Part shown: piece after piece, positions 8,963-16,795 of the stretch
How positions within the stretch are numbered: the first letter of the stretch is position 1
Layout: every line of letters begins with the position of its first letter
Assembly (NCBI RefSeq): GCF_003585765.1
Contig: NZ_CP021235.1
Coordinates: forward strand, 1,736,001 to 1,800,000
Length of the DNA: 64,000 nt
Origin: Pontibacter actiniarum
GTDB taxonomy: Bacteria > Bacteroidota > Bacteroidia > Cytophagales > Hymenobacteraceae
Direction of reading: 5' to 3'
Notes under the pieces: generated by a model
The model's input: only the letters and a program-made list of their open reading frames with translations
Databases searched by the model: none
What the model was told of the DNA's origin: nothing
Translations under genes and position numbers: made by a program

Positions 8963-10337
8963 ACTTCTCCAGTCTTCGGTACAGCGCCCCCCTGGACAGG
9001 CCCAGCTCTTTTGCGGCTTTGGATATGTTGCCCTCATGCTTCTGCAAGGCCCGCTGCACAGCCTCACGCTCCAGTTCATCCAGGTCCAGGCTCTGGGCGG
9101 AGACTGCGGAAGCCTCTACTGCCTCCTCCTCAGCCAGAAAGAAAAAATCGTCCGGCTGCAGCTCGCGGTTATCGCTCATGATGGAGGCACGCTCCAGCGC
9201 ATGCTGCAGTTCCCGCACGTTGCCGGGCCAGCTGTAGCTCTTCAGGCGTGCCAGGGCGGCATCACTCAGCCGCTTCACGGGCTGTTTATACTTTACGGCA
9301 TATACTTGCAGAAAATGCGCGGCAAAGAGCGGCAGGTCATCCTGGCGGCTGCGCAGAGGCGGCAGCTGCAGCTCCACGGTGTTGATGCGGTAGAGCAGGT
9401 CCTGCCGAAACTCCCCCCGCTGCACCATCTCCTTCAGCGGCATGTTTGTGGCGCAGATTAGGCGCACATTCACCGGCACAGGCTTGTTTGTGCCGACCTT
9501 GATTATCTCCCGGCGCTGCAGCACCGTGAGCAGTTTGGCTTGCATGGCCGGCGACAGGTTCCCGATCTCATCCAGAAACAAAGTACCGCCGTTGGCTGCC
9601 TCAATCCTTCCCACGCGGTCCTCCTTCGCATCGGTAAAGGCGCCCTTTTTATGGCCGAACAACTCGCTCTCGAAAAGCGACTCTGTGATGGCACCCATGT
9701 CTACGGTTACAAAAACCTTGTCGGCACGGGAAGAGCGCTCATGCAGCGCACGGGCGATCACTTCTTTCCCTGTCCCGTTCTCGCCCAGCAACAGAATGTC
9801 GGCGTCGGTCTTCGCCACTTTATCTATAATAGAGAACAGGTGGCGCATAGCCTTGCTTTCCCCCTGGATGATGTCCTTGCCGCTGTGGAGCTGCGTGCTG
9901 AGGGTGCGGTTAGCCTCCCGCAGGCGACTCACCTCCTGGTAAGAGTGGCGTAACCTGGCCGCGGCCGACAGTGTGGCCAAGAGCTTTTCGTTCTGCCAGG
10001 GCTTTAGTACGAAGTCGGTGGCTCCTTCTTTCAGCGCCTTCACCGCCATCTCCACATCGCCGTAGGCTGTAATCATCACTACCACCGCCGATGGGTCATA
10101 CTTCAGCACCTCCTTAAGCCAGTAAAAGCCCTCCTGCCCACTCGTGATATCCTGGCTAAAGTTCATGTCGAGCAGAATGAGGTCGAAGTCCTCGTTCGAA
10201 AGCAGGAAAGGGATCTTCTTCGGATTCTTCTCCATCACGACTTCCCTGGCATGCTTGCGCAGGAGCATCTTTGCGGAGAACAGCACGTCCTCGTTATCAT
10301 CGATCACCAGGATGCGACCCAGGTTTTGTTCTTCCAT
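8952..10337 (-). CDS. NtrC-family sigma-54-dependent response regulator
   Basis: 461 residues; the ATG at 10337 (MEEQNLGRILVIDDNED) is chosen because the receiver domain begins immediately after it. Receiver (5-125): DD pair, Asp in LILLDMNFSQ, Lys in FVLKPWQ. AAA+ domain (~155-385): Walker A GENGTGKE, sigma-54 contact loop GAFTDA (canonical GAFTGA; the D variant), Walker B GTLFLDEIGN, and arginine-rich sensor regions. C-terminal Fis-type HTH: HEGNISKAAKELGLSRGALYRRL. It binds upstream enhancers and remodels sigma-54 RNA polymerase. The divergent permease gene carries matching tandem palindromes and a -24/-12 promoter, so it is the likely direct target. Confidence 0.95.
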   Translation of the reverse strand: MEEQNLGRILVIDDNEDVLFSAKMLLRKHAREVVMEKNPKKIPFLLSNEDFDLILLDMNFSQDITSGQEGFYWLKEVLKYDPSAVVVMITAYGDVEMAVKALKEGATDFVLKPWQNEKLLATLSAAARLRHSYQEVSRLREANRTLSTQLHSGKDIIQGESKAMRHLFSIIDKVAKTDADILLLGENGTGKEVIARALHERSSRADKVFVTVDMGAITESLFESELFGHKKGAFTDAKEDRVGRIEAANGGTLFLDEIGNLSPAMQAKLLTVLQRREIIKVGTNKPVPVNVRLICATNMPLKEMVQRGEFRQDLLYRINTVELQLPPLRSRQDDLPLFAAHFLQVYAVKYKQPVKRLSDAALARLKSYSWPGNVRELQHALERASIMSDNRELQPDDFFFLAEEEAVEASAVSAQSLDLDELEREAVQRALQKHEGNISKAAKELGLSRGALYRRLEKYEL

Positions 10338-10429
10338 AGTTATAGGCTTTGGGGATAAGTATAGAAATATTGTGCCAGTAATATCTTTCTGTAATTTAAG
10401 GGAAAGAAGGATTATTTGGAAGGATACTT

Positions 10430-10466
10430 TGTCCGGCAATGGACAAAATGTGTCCGGCAGTGGACA
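10430..10466 (+). promoter_or_regulatory. Two tandem NtrC-type enhancer palindromes (UAS)
   Basis: Two nearly identical 16-mers, TGTCCGGCAATGGACA (10430-10445) and TGTCCGGCAGTGGACA (10451-10466), each an inverted repeat TGTCC-N6-GGACA. Their centres are 21 bp apart, which is two helical turns, so both dimers would sit on one DNA face. They lie 54-90 bp upstream of a -24/-12 promoter and directly upstream of the divergent NtrC-type gene. That is the arrangement expected of binding sites for that regulator. The assignment to this regulator is inferred. Confidence 0.8.
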
Positions 10467-10519
10467 GCCCTAACAGCACAGAGGCACATTTACAGTACCT
10501 TAAAAGCGGTTTTGCGATC

Positions 10520-10535
10520 TGGCACAGCTATGGCA
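10520..10535 (+). promoter_or_regulatory. Sigma-54 (-24/-12) promoter
   Basis: TGGCACAGCTATGGCA matches the sigma-54 consensus TGGCACG-N4-TTGCW, with the invariant GG (-24) and GC (-12) at correct spacing and one mismatch in each conserved block. The predicted start of transcription is near 10546-10548, about 65 bp before the permease ATG at 10611. Confidence 0.75.
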
Positions 10536-10610
10536 AAGGTGTTTCGGGGGCCAAGCAAGAAGGCGCTGGCTCACGCGTACCTTAACCTTCTACACCTGAT
10601 AGCCAAAACT

Positions 10611-13013
10611 ATGATCAAGATGTACTTCCTTACGGCTTTTCGTTCGCTGGTTCGCAACAAAAGCTACAGCTTGCTTAACATTGCCGGGCTGGCGCTGGGC
10701 ATCACCTGCAGCATTTTGCTTTTCCTCGTTATTCAGTACCAGCTCAGCTACGATGATTTTCATCAGAAAGCAGACAGGATCTACCGCCTGAATGTCGATT
10801 TTGTAGGCAGGGACTTTCATACGCCTGCCTCTCACTACCCCCTCCCCGCGTACATGCGCACCAACGACCGCCTCGGGTTTGACGCGGTCACGCAGATACA
10901 GGGGACAGCGGGCGCACAAATAAATGTACCGGCCGATGGCACAAGACCCGCCAGAAAGTTTCTGGAAGATAGCAGTGTCGGTTTTGTCGATGCTGAATTC
11001 TTTGAGGTGTTTGATTTCAACACCGGCCCTTTGGATCTACGCGCGTACTTTAAGGAGCCCAATGTCGTCGTGCTTGAACAAGCAACGGCTGATAAGTTCT
11101 TTCCCGGAGAGAACGCTGTCGGAAAAGTAATCCGGTACAACAACATGTACAACCTGAGGGTAGTATCAGTTATGCCGGATATGCCCGGCAATACAGAGTT
11201 CCCGTTTTCGATGCTGATCTCCTACCCCACCATCCAAAACAGCCTGCCAGACGACTGGGGCAACCTGTCAAGCGATCACCAAACGTTTGTCGTGCTACCT
11301 GAGCATATGTCGGCTGGCACTGCCGCAGAGGCTGTAAACAGCTTTGTGGCACAGCAGGTGGAAGACGAGAACCCTAACAGGCAGGCAGTTTACTCTCTTC
11401 AGCCTTTGCGCGACATCCACTACAACACTGACTATTTCGGAGCTTACGCACAAACACCCATCACCAAAGAAATGATTATGGCAATGGCCGCCGTAGCCGT
11501 GATCATACTGCTAACCGCCTGCATCAACTTTATAAACCTTGCCACCGCGCAAGCCACAAAACGTGCGAAAGAAGTTGGCGTACGCAAGGTGCTGGGCAGC
11601 AGCCAGTGGCAGTTGGTGCTGCAGTTTCTGTGCGAAACACTGTTTTTGGTGATGTTTGCCACTTTCATATCCGTTATACTTGTAGAGCTGGCACTGCCTT
11701 ACCTGAACGAACTGCTGGAGCTGGAAATAGCCTTTAGCTTATTACAGGACCCGCTCATGCTGCTGTTCCTATTTTTACAAGTGCTGCTGGTTACCCTCTT
11801 TGCAGGCTTTTACCCAGCTTTTGTGCTTTCTAACTTTAAGCCTATCACTGCGCTCAAGAGCCGCATGAGCGTGCAGCGCCTGGGAGGTGTCTCGCTACGG
11901 CAGGTACTGGTGGTACTGCAGTTTACCATTTGCCAGGTGCTCATTATCTGTACTTTCCTGGTAAGTGAGCAGATGGCATTCTTCAGAAGCAAGCCCTTAG
12001 GCTTTAACAAAGAAGCCGTAGTGGTGGTTAAGCTGCCGCAGCAGACAAACCAGAGAATACAGCCGTTGCGCCAGGAGCTGCTAAACAACCCTGCCGTAAA
12101 AAACGTCAGCTTTGCCTCCGACGCCCCCTCCTCTGGAAATATGAGCTATGGCAATTTCTACTTTAACCATGCAGCTGAAGACGAAGATTTCCAGACGCAT
12201 AAAAAATATGCAGATGCGCAGTACTTTGACCTGTTTGACCTGAAGTTTGTGGCGGGCAAGCCCTACACCAACGACTCGCTTCAGTACATGGTTATCAACG
12301 ATACCATGCGCCGCAGGCTTGGCCTTAAAACTCCCGAGGAAGCAATCGGAAAGCATATTTCGTTTGGGGGAGACGGCCAGTTTGCGGGCGCTATCGCGGG
12401 TGTGGTAGCCGATTTTCACCAGGCCTCGCTGGCCTTACCCATAGAGCCCCTTTTAATCACGAAATACCCGCAAGGCTACGGCACGCTCTCTGCTAAAATA
12501 GACATGAACCAAAAGCAGGAGGCACTGCAGCACCTGGAGAAAGTATGGGAAAAGGCCTATCCGAACGATGTGTTCAGTTACTATTTTTTTGATGAAAGTA
12601 TAGCTGAGTTTTATAAAGATGAGGCACGGCAGAACGTGCTGTTCAAAGTGTTCTCGCTGATAACGATACTGATCGGGTGCCTTGGCCTCTACGGCCTGGT
12701 AGCCTTTATGGCGGCGCAGCGCACCAAAGAGGTAGGCATTCGCAAGGTTATGGGTGCCTCCATTTTTAACATTGCGGTGCTGTTCTCAAAGGAGTTCATA
12801 AAACTGGTGCTGCTCGCCTTTGTGCTGGCTGCCCCGATTGCCTACTATATCATCAGCCACTGGTTAGAGGACTACACCTACCGTATAAGCATTGGCTATT
12901 GGCCGTTTATACTTGCCGGCCTGGCCACCTTGACGATCGCTTTGGTCACCATGGGCTCGAAGGCTGTGCAGGCCGCTCTCTCCAACCCGGTGCTTTCTCT
13001 GAAGAGCGAGTAG
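10611..13013 (+). CDS. FtsX/MacB-family ABC transporter permease
   Basis: 800 residues from the ATG at 10611 (MIKMYFLTAFRSLVRNKSY); a longer frame would run through the promoter and enhancers, so it is rejected. It has two copies of the MacB_PCD-FtsX arrangement. An N-terminal helix (GLALGITCSILLFLVIQY) precedes a periplasmic domain and the first FtsX block with three helices (about 285-425, ending in NPV/FKPITALKS). Another helix and periplasmic domain follow, then a C-terminal FtsX block (LFKVFSLITILIGCLGLYGLVAF, AQRTKEVGIRKVMG). This is the mechanotransmission type of permease, with no visible ATPase partner next to it. Bacteroidota often encode such permeases under sigma-54 two-component control in envelope-stress or drug-export loci. 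The substrate is unknown. Confidence 0.88.
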   Translation: MIKMYFLTAFRSLVRNKSYSLLNIAGLALGITCSILLFLVIQYQLSYDDFHQKADRIYRLNVDFVGRDFHTPASHYPLPAYMRTNDRLGFDAVTQIQGTAGAQINVPADGTRPARKFLEDSSVGFVDAEFFEVFDFNTGPLDLRAYFKEPNVVVLEQATADKFFPGENAVGKVIRYNNMYNLRVVSVMPDMPGNTEFPFSMLISYPTIQNSLPDDWGNLSSDHQTFVVLPEHMSAGTAAEAVNSFVAQQVEDENPNRQAVYSLQPLRDIHYNTDYFGAYAQTPITKEMIMAMAAVAVIILLTACINFINLATAQATKRAKEVGVRKVLGSSQWQLVLQFLCETLFLVMFATFISVILVELALPYLNELLELEIAFSLLQDPLMLLFLFLQVLLVTLFAGFYPAFVLSNFKPITALKSRMSVQRLGGVSLRQVLVVLQFTICQVLIICTFLVSEQMAFFRSKPLGFNKEAVVVVKLPQQTNQRIQPLRQELLNNPAVKNVSFASDAPSSGNMSYGNFYFNHAAEDEDFQTHKKYADAQYFDLFDLKFVAGKPYTNDSLQYMVINDTMRRRLGLKTPEEAIGKHISFGGDGQFAGAIAGVVADFHQASLALPIEPLLITKYPQGYGTLSAKIDMNQKQEALQHLEKVWEKAYPNDVFSYYFFDESIAEFYKDEARQNVLFKVFSLITILIGCLGLYGLVAFMAAQRTKEVGIRKVMGASIFNIAVLFSKEFIKLVLLAFVLAAPIAYYIISHWLEDYTYRISIGYWPFILAGLATLTIALVTMGSKAVQAALSNPVLSLKSE

Positions 13014-13036
13014 CAGCACTGCCTGCTTTTCCTGCC

Positions 13037-13084
13037 CTGACACAGCAAAGGCCGCCTTATAAAGGGCGGCCTTTGCTGTGTCAG
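13037..13084 (+). terminator. Bidirectional terminator hairpin
   Basis: A perfect 20-bp inverted repeat (CTGACACAGCAAAGGCCGCC, 8-nt loop, complementary arm ending TGTGTCAG) between the convergent permease and pirin genes. Confidence 0.8.
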
Positions 13085-13109
13085 GAGTAAAGACAAATTT
13101 ATATCCTGG

Positions 13110-13829
13110 TTAGTAATTGGCTTCTGTGGCTGGCACGTCCACCAGTATGAAAGTAGCGTTGGCAGCGCCGTGCAGGCTCACCACGTCTTTCTGCTCCAGC
13201 CGCACCTGGTCATGCCGGTCCACCTCCACATTGTTGACCAGCAGGCTACCGCTGAGCACGTACACCAGCGTCTTCCTTATTTTAAAGGTCTTAAAATCGA
13301 TTTCCTGCCCCTGGGTGACCTGTCCAAAGTAAACCGTAGAGTTGGAGTTCAGGAAAGGAACGTTGTCGAGCACCTTTTGGCCTGTTACCAGCGGAACGAG
13401 CTTATCGTGTACGTCTAAGAAGTCCAGGGACATGTTCTCGTAGGATGGCGCAAGCCCCCGCTTGTTTGGCAAAAACCACAGTTGCAGCAGCTCGGCGGTG
13501 TTGTCCGTATCGTTGGCCTCCGCGTGGCTAACTCCCGTGCCGGCCGTTATCCGCTGCACGTCCCCCGCCTTCAGGGTCACCTCGTTTCCGATGCTGTCTT
13601 TATGGGTAAGCTCCCCATCGAGCACGATCGTAACCACCTCCATCTCCGCGTGTGGGTGGGACGGGAAACCATTGTGCCCTGCAACCACATCATGGTTAAA
13701 CACGCGCAAAGGCCCGAACTGCACGTTGGCAGGGTCGTAGTAATCGGCGAAGGAGAAAAGGTAGTGCGATTGCAACCAGTCTCCTACCTGGGCTTCGTGG
13801 CGTTCGGAGGCAGATATCAGTTTTATCAT
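13110..13829 (-). CDS. Pirin family protein (cupin)
   Basis: 239 residues from the ATG at 13829 (MIKLISASERHEAQVGDWL); an in-frame upstream extension has no pirin similarity. The N-terminal cupin holds the metal ligands in GFPSHPHAEMEVVTIVLDGE and the later His/Glu in GTGVSHAEAND. The C-terminal cupin is degenerate (VYVLSGSLLVNNVEVDRHDQ). Known for the family: iron-binding oxidoreductases, some with quercetinase activity; the physiological substrate is usually unknown. The gene is isolated, convergent with the permease gene and separated from the XRE-S24 gene by about 180 bp. Confidence 0.9.
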   Translation of the reverse strand: MIKLISASERHEAQVGDWLQSHYLFSFADYYDPANVQFGPLRVFNHDVVAGHNGFPSHPHAEMEVVTIVLDGELTHKDSIGNEVTLKAGDVQRITAGTGVSHAEANDTDNTAELLQLWFLPNKRGLAPSYENMSLDFLDVHDKLVPLVTGQKVLDNVPFLNSNSTVYFGQVTQGQEIDFKTFKIRKTLVYVLSGSLLVNNVEVDRHDQVRLEQKDVVSLHGAANATFILVDVPATEANY

Positions 13830-14010
13830 AGTTTCTTTTTGCTGTAGTGCATGGTACAAATAAAGGGCACAGGCAGTGCCACATTCTGCTATGGCTTTAC
13901 GGATATGGCAATTTCTTGTTAACCAAAGCGCCTCAACGGCAAGTACAGGCACAAAAAAGCCTGGCGCCGTAGGTTTATACAGCGCCAGGCTTTACAGGAG
14001 TTTCCTTTCT

Positions 14011-14787
14011 CTAGTCTACCTTCTTTAGCTTCTGCACCTCTTTCTGCAGGTCCAGCACAATGCTGGACAGCTTGTCGAGCGACAGGTCCGCTATCGGGAA
14101 AGTAGAGCTGATGTACGACTTTGCCTCCCAGATCTCGAGCACGTCCTCCACATGCACCTCGTACGGTGAGTACACCGGGTTATCGGAGTGCAGGCGCAAC
14201 ATGGAAGCGTCTTTCACCTTGTTGAAGATGCGCTTGAACACCACCCCTTCTTTCTGGCTTACCACAATACAGGGAGTGCCGTCTTTAATCTGGCTCCAGT
14301 CCTCAACAAAGCGCCCGACAATAACGGTGCCCGAGGCGATCGGCAGCATGGAGTCGCCGCTTATCTCGAAGGCCCGGAAGGTGCCGGTGGTTCCCAGCAT
14401 GGGCAGCTTGAAGCGCGGAAGCTCTTCTATAAACTCCGCGTCAGCGTAGCCGTTGAGGTAACCGGCACTCGCCTTGTAAGGCACCAGCTCGATATTTTCC
14501 TTTTCGTCCTGGTCTACCGTAATGGCTAGCACGCGCAGGTTGCCACCACTCGACCTGTCAGCCCCGCCTGCGGCACCCTCGCGCTGCAGATCCCGGGTCA
14601 CCAGGTCATCCAGGGAAACACTAAACAGCTTCGCAACATTAACTAAGGTGCTCAGCTTAGGCTCTGCTCTCCCCTCCTCATAAGCGCCCACCAAAGAGCG
14701 CTTTATTTCCAGCTTCTCGGCCAACTGTGCCTGCGTAAAACCGGCATGCTTGCGCAAATGCCTGATGTTAGATGTTACCAACTGCAT
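14011..14787 (-). CDS. XRE-S24 (LexA/CI-like) self-cleaving repressor
   Basis: 258 residues from the ATG at 14787, which has an AAAGAAG ribosome site just upstream. The N-terminal XRE helix-turn-helix (NIRHLRKHAGFTQAQLAEKL, 7-61) is followed by a linker. A candidate autocleavage bond Ala108-Gly109 lies in KASAGYLNGY, with an S24 peptidase domain holding nucleophile Ser146 (ISGDSMLP) and general base Lys185 (GVVFKRIF). A short C-terminal coiled coil follows. The architecture is that of CI/LexA-type repressors inactivated by RecA filaments. No phage genes surround it. Its promoter carries a CTAA-N5-TTAG element also found before umuDC in this window, so an SOS-repressor role is plausible (inference). 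Confidence 0.9.
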   Translation of the reverse strand: MQLVTSNIRHLRKHAGFTQAQLAEKLEIKRSLVGAYEEGRAEPKLSTLVNVAKLFSVSLDDLVTRDLQREGAAGGADRSSGGNLRVLAITVDQDEKENIELVPYKASAGYLNGYADAEFIEELPRFKLPMLGTTGTFRAFEISGDSMLPIASGTVIVGRFVEDWSQIKDGTPCIVVSQKEGVVFKRIFNKVKDASMLRLHSDNPVYSPYEVHVEDVLEIWEAKSYISSTFPIADLSLDKLSSIVLDLQKEVQKLKKVD

Positions 14788-15329
14788 ATCTGCTTCTTTA
14801 GGTTTTCTGATGCTGCAGCCACAGTATAGCTGCACGCCTGTAAAACTAATTAAACTTTAGCTTTTATACTAATATTATTAGCAATATTTTAAAACCACAG
14901 TATATTCCTATATCACTTAGACGGTAGTAAAATTTAACCCTTCCAATAAAATTCAATATTCTTTATTAAGTACAACATTATACTTGCACAACACCGAACC
15001 TTTTCTTGCATTTATGCTCACATAAGCACACTTTTACGCCATACTACTTTAACGAATACGAATATATGCAAAACAGCTACACTCTCCTTTAATTTCACTA
15101 TCTGGCATTTTGTGCAATTACAGACGTTTTTCCTCCGGATTACAGGGGAAAAGTATGCCCTACAGCTTACAAAGCCTGTGGTTTGTACATTTCACAGTCG
15201 AAGCGCCAAAATTTTTGAAAATAAGCAGGTGCGTGTGAACCTTTTGAATAAGCACCCGGTTACGTATTCTTTAAGAAAAAGTTACGCGATACACTAAAAA
15301 CTTTAAACCCCCTAAAATTAATTTCAGCT
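14788..15329. other. AT-rich divergent intergenic region
   Basis: About 540 bp between the divergent repressor and subtilase genes, clearly more AT-rich than the flanking genes. Beyond the candidate operator at 14845-14882 I see no convincing gene. A 61-codon frame at 15112-15297 lacks a signal, ribosome site or family resemblance. It should hold the subtilase promoter, but no clear TAnnTTTG box was found. Confidence 0.5.
14845..14882 (-). promoter_or_regulatory. Candidate operator of the XRE-S24 repressor
   Basis: Read on the minus strand, GCTAATAATATTAGTAT (14866-14882) contains the inverted repeat CTAA-N5-TTAG. It shares GCTAA-N5-TTAGTAT with the umuD upstream site at 38499-38515. A second, wider-spaced copy (GCTAA-N7-TTAGT, 14845-14861) lies next to it, 58 bp before the start codon. 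Position and sharing with umuDC suggest autoregulation by the repressor. Confidence 0.5.
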
Positions 15330-16718
15330 ATGGCGACTTCACGCGCATTTAAGCAAGCAGTGTCTATGATGGCACTGGCTACAGCGATCACCCTGACGGG
15401 CTGTCAGAAAGAGGAACTGATGGAGAACCAGTTTAACGAGCCGCAGGCTGTTCTGTCGCCGCTAAACGGACAGGCCATAGAAGGCCAGTACATCGTTGTT
15501 CTTAAGAATGGCAACACCAGCATCAGCTCTAACAGCACCAGCCAAAACTTCACCACAAGCAAGGTAGCTGCGGCCAGAATGCGCGACAATGCAATCAGAA
15601 CATCAGGGGTAAAACAACAAGACGTTGAGCAGCTTTTTGAAGGAGTGGTAAACGGCTTTGCAGCTCGCCTGAGCCAGGAGCAGCTTGCCTCGCTTCGCCA
15701 AAACCCAGAGGTGGCCTACATTGAGCAGGACCGAATCATCAGCCTCGGCAACAACGGTAAAGGCAGTGGCAAAACCTCCCCTTCAGAGACGACTACAAAA
15801 GGCGGCGGCAAAAAAGGCACGCTACCACAGCCAGAGCCTACGGAGCCTACACCTACGGAACCAACGCCGACAGAGCCGACTCCAACAGAACCAACTCCTA
15901 CGGAGCCAACACCAACAGAACCGGCTCCAGCTTATACCTCTGTAACGCCGCTTGCCGGCGAAATTGTGCCTTGGAACGTTGAGCGCGTAGGCTACGGCGA
16001 CGGCACTGGCAAAACCGTGTGGATCATCGATTCAGGTGTTGACACAGACCACCCAGACCTGAACGTGGACCTAGAAAGAAGCTTCTCCCTTATCTATGGC
16101 AACCCTTCTGTTGAGGACGGCTTTGGCCACGGCACAAAGGTAGCGGGCATTATTGCAGCGAAGAACAACGGCACAGGCATGTTAGGCGTGGCCTCTAACG
16201 CTACGGTGGTGGCACTGCGCGTATTTGACGACGCCGGTGGCGGTACGGTATCCAGAGCTATCTCTGCGGTAAACCACGTCATCAACAATGCAAAGCCAGG
16301 TGATGTGGTAAACATGAGCCTTGGTAGCGGCATTTCTTCTACCCTCGACAACGCCGTTACAACAGCAGCAGCAAAAGGCATTCTTTTCTCGGTGGCTGCC
16401 GGTAACAGTGCCGTAGATTGCTCAGGCTCCTCTCCTGCCCGCGTGAATGTGCAGGGAGTGTTCACCGTCTCTGCCATGGACAACTACAACAGGCTGTGGG
16501 ACTACTCTAACTTCGGTTTAGGGGTTGACTTTTCTGCACCTGGTGTAAACGTAACGACTACCAACAAAGGCGGCGGTTTGACCACAGGCCCGTCCGGAAC
16601 ATCTTTTGCAGCGCCACACGTGGCCGGTATCCTGCTTCTTCGCGGCGAGGTGCTGTCTGCAGGTGTCATCACAGGCGATAAAGATACCACGCCAGACCCG
16701 ATTGCATCTCTGAAGTAA
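15330..16718 (+). CDS. Subtilisin-like (S8) serine protease, lipoprotein
   Basis: 462 residues. A lipoprotein signal ends at TLTGC (Cys ~25), so the enzyme is probably membrane-anchored. An inhibitor I9 propeptide (about 50-137: GQYIVVLKNG ... NPEVAYIEQDRII) is followed by a basic Gly/Lys stretch and a TPTEP-repeat linker (about 167-205). The S8 domain has the full catalytic triad: Asp234 (WIIDSGVDTDHPDL), His267 (FGHGTKVAG) and Ser425 (GPSGTSFAAPHVAG). There is no T9SS sorting domain, unlike many secreted Bacteroidota subtilases. The gene stands alone between a divergent repressor gene and a long terminator hairpin. Targets are unknown. Confidence 0.93.
   Translation: MATSRAFKQAVSMMALATAITLTGCQKEELMENQFNEPQAVLSPLNGQAIEGQYIVVLKNGNTSISSNSTSQNFTTSKVAAARMRDNAIRTSGVKQQDVEQLFEGVVNGFAARLSQEQLASLRQNPEVAYIEQDRIISLGNNGKGSGKTSPSETTTKGGGKKGTLPQPEPTEPTPTEPTPTEPTPTEPTPTEPTPTEPAPAYTSVTPLAGEIVPWNVERVGYGDGTGKTVWIIDSGVDTDHPDLNVDLERSFSLIYGNPSVEDGFGHGTKVAGIIAAKNNGTGMLGVASNATVVALRVFDDAGGGTVSRAISAVNHVINNAKPGDVVNMSLGSGISSTLDNAVTTAAAKGILFSVAAGNSAVDCSGSSPARVNVQGVFTVSAMDNYNRLWDYSNFGLGVDFSAPGVNVTTTNKGGGLTTGPSGTSFAAPHVAGILLLRGEVLSAGVITGDKDTTPDPIASLK
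15830..15932 (+). repeat. 15-bp tandem repeats coding the TPTEP linker
   Basis: About six degenerate 15-bp units encode TPTEP repeats between propeptide and catalytic domain of the subtilase. Synonymous codons vary between units, so selection on the protein spacer is more likely than recent slippage. Confidence 0.8.
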
Positions 16719-16726
16719 CAGGGGTT

Positions 16727-16789
16727 CCGTCATCATAAAAAGAAAAGGGCTGCTCGGTTTGGGCAGCCCTTTTCTTTTTATGATGACGG
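16727..16789. terminator. Bidirectional terminator, perfect 27-bp inverted repeat
   Basis: The arms at 16727-16753 and 16763-16789 are exact reverse complements, with a 9-nt loop. GC-rich inner stem (AAGGGCTGC) and A/T outer stem give U-tracts in both directions between the convergent subtilase and recQ genes. Confidence 0.88.
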
Positions 16790-16795
16790 AGTTCT

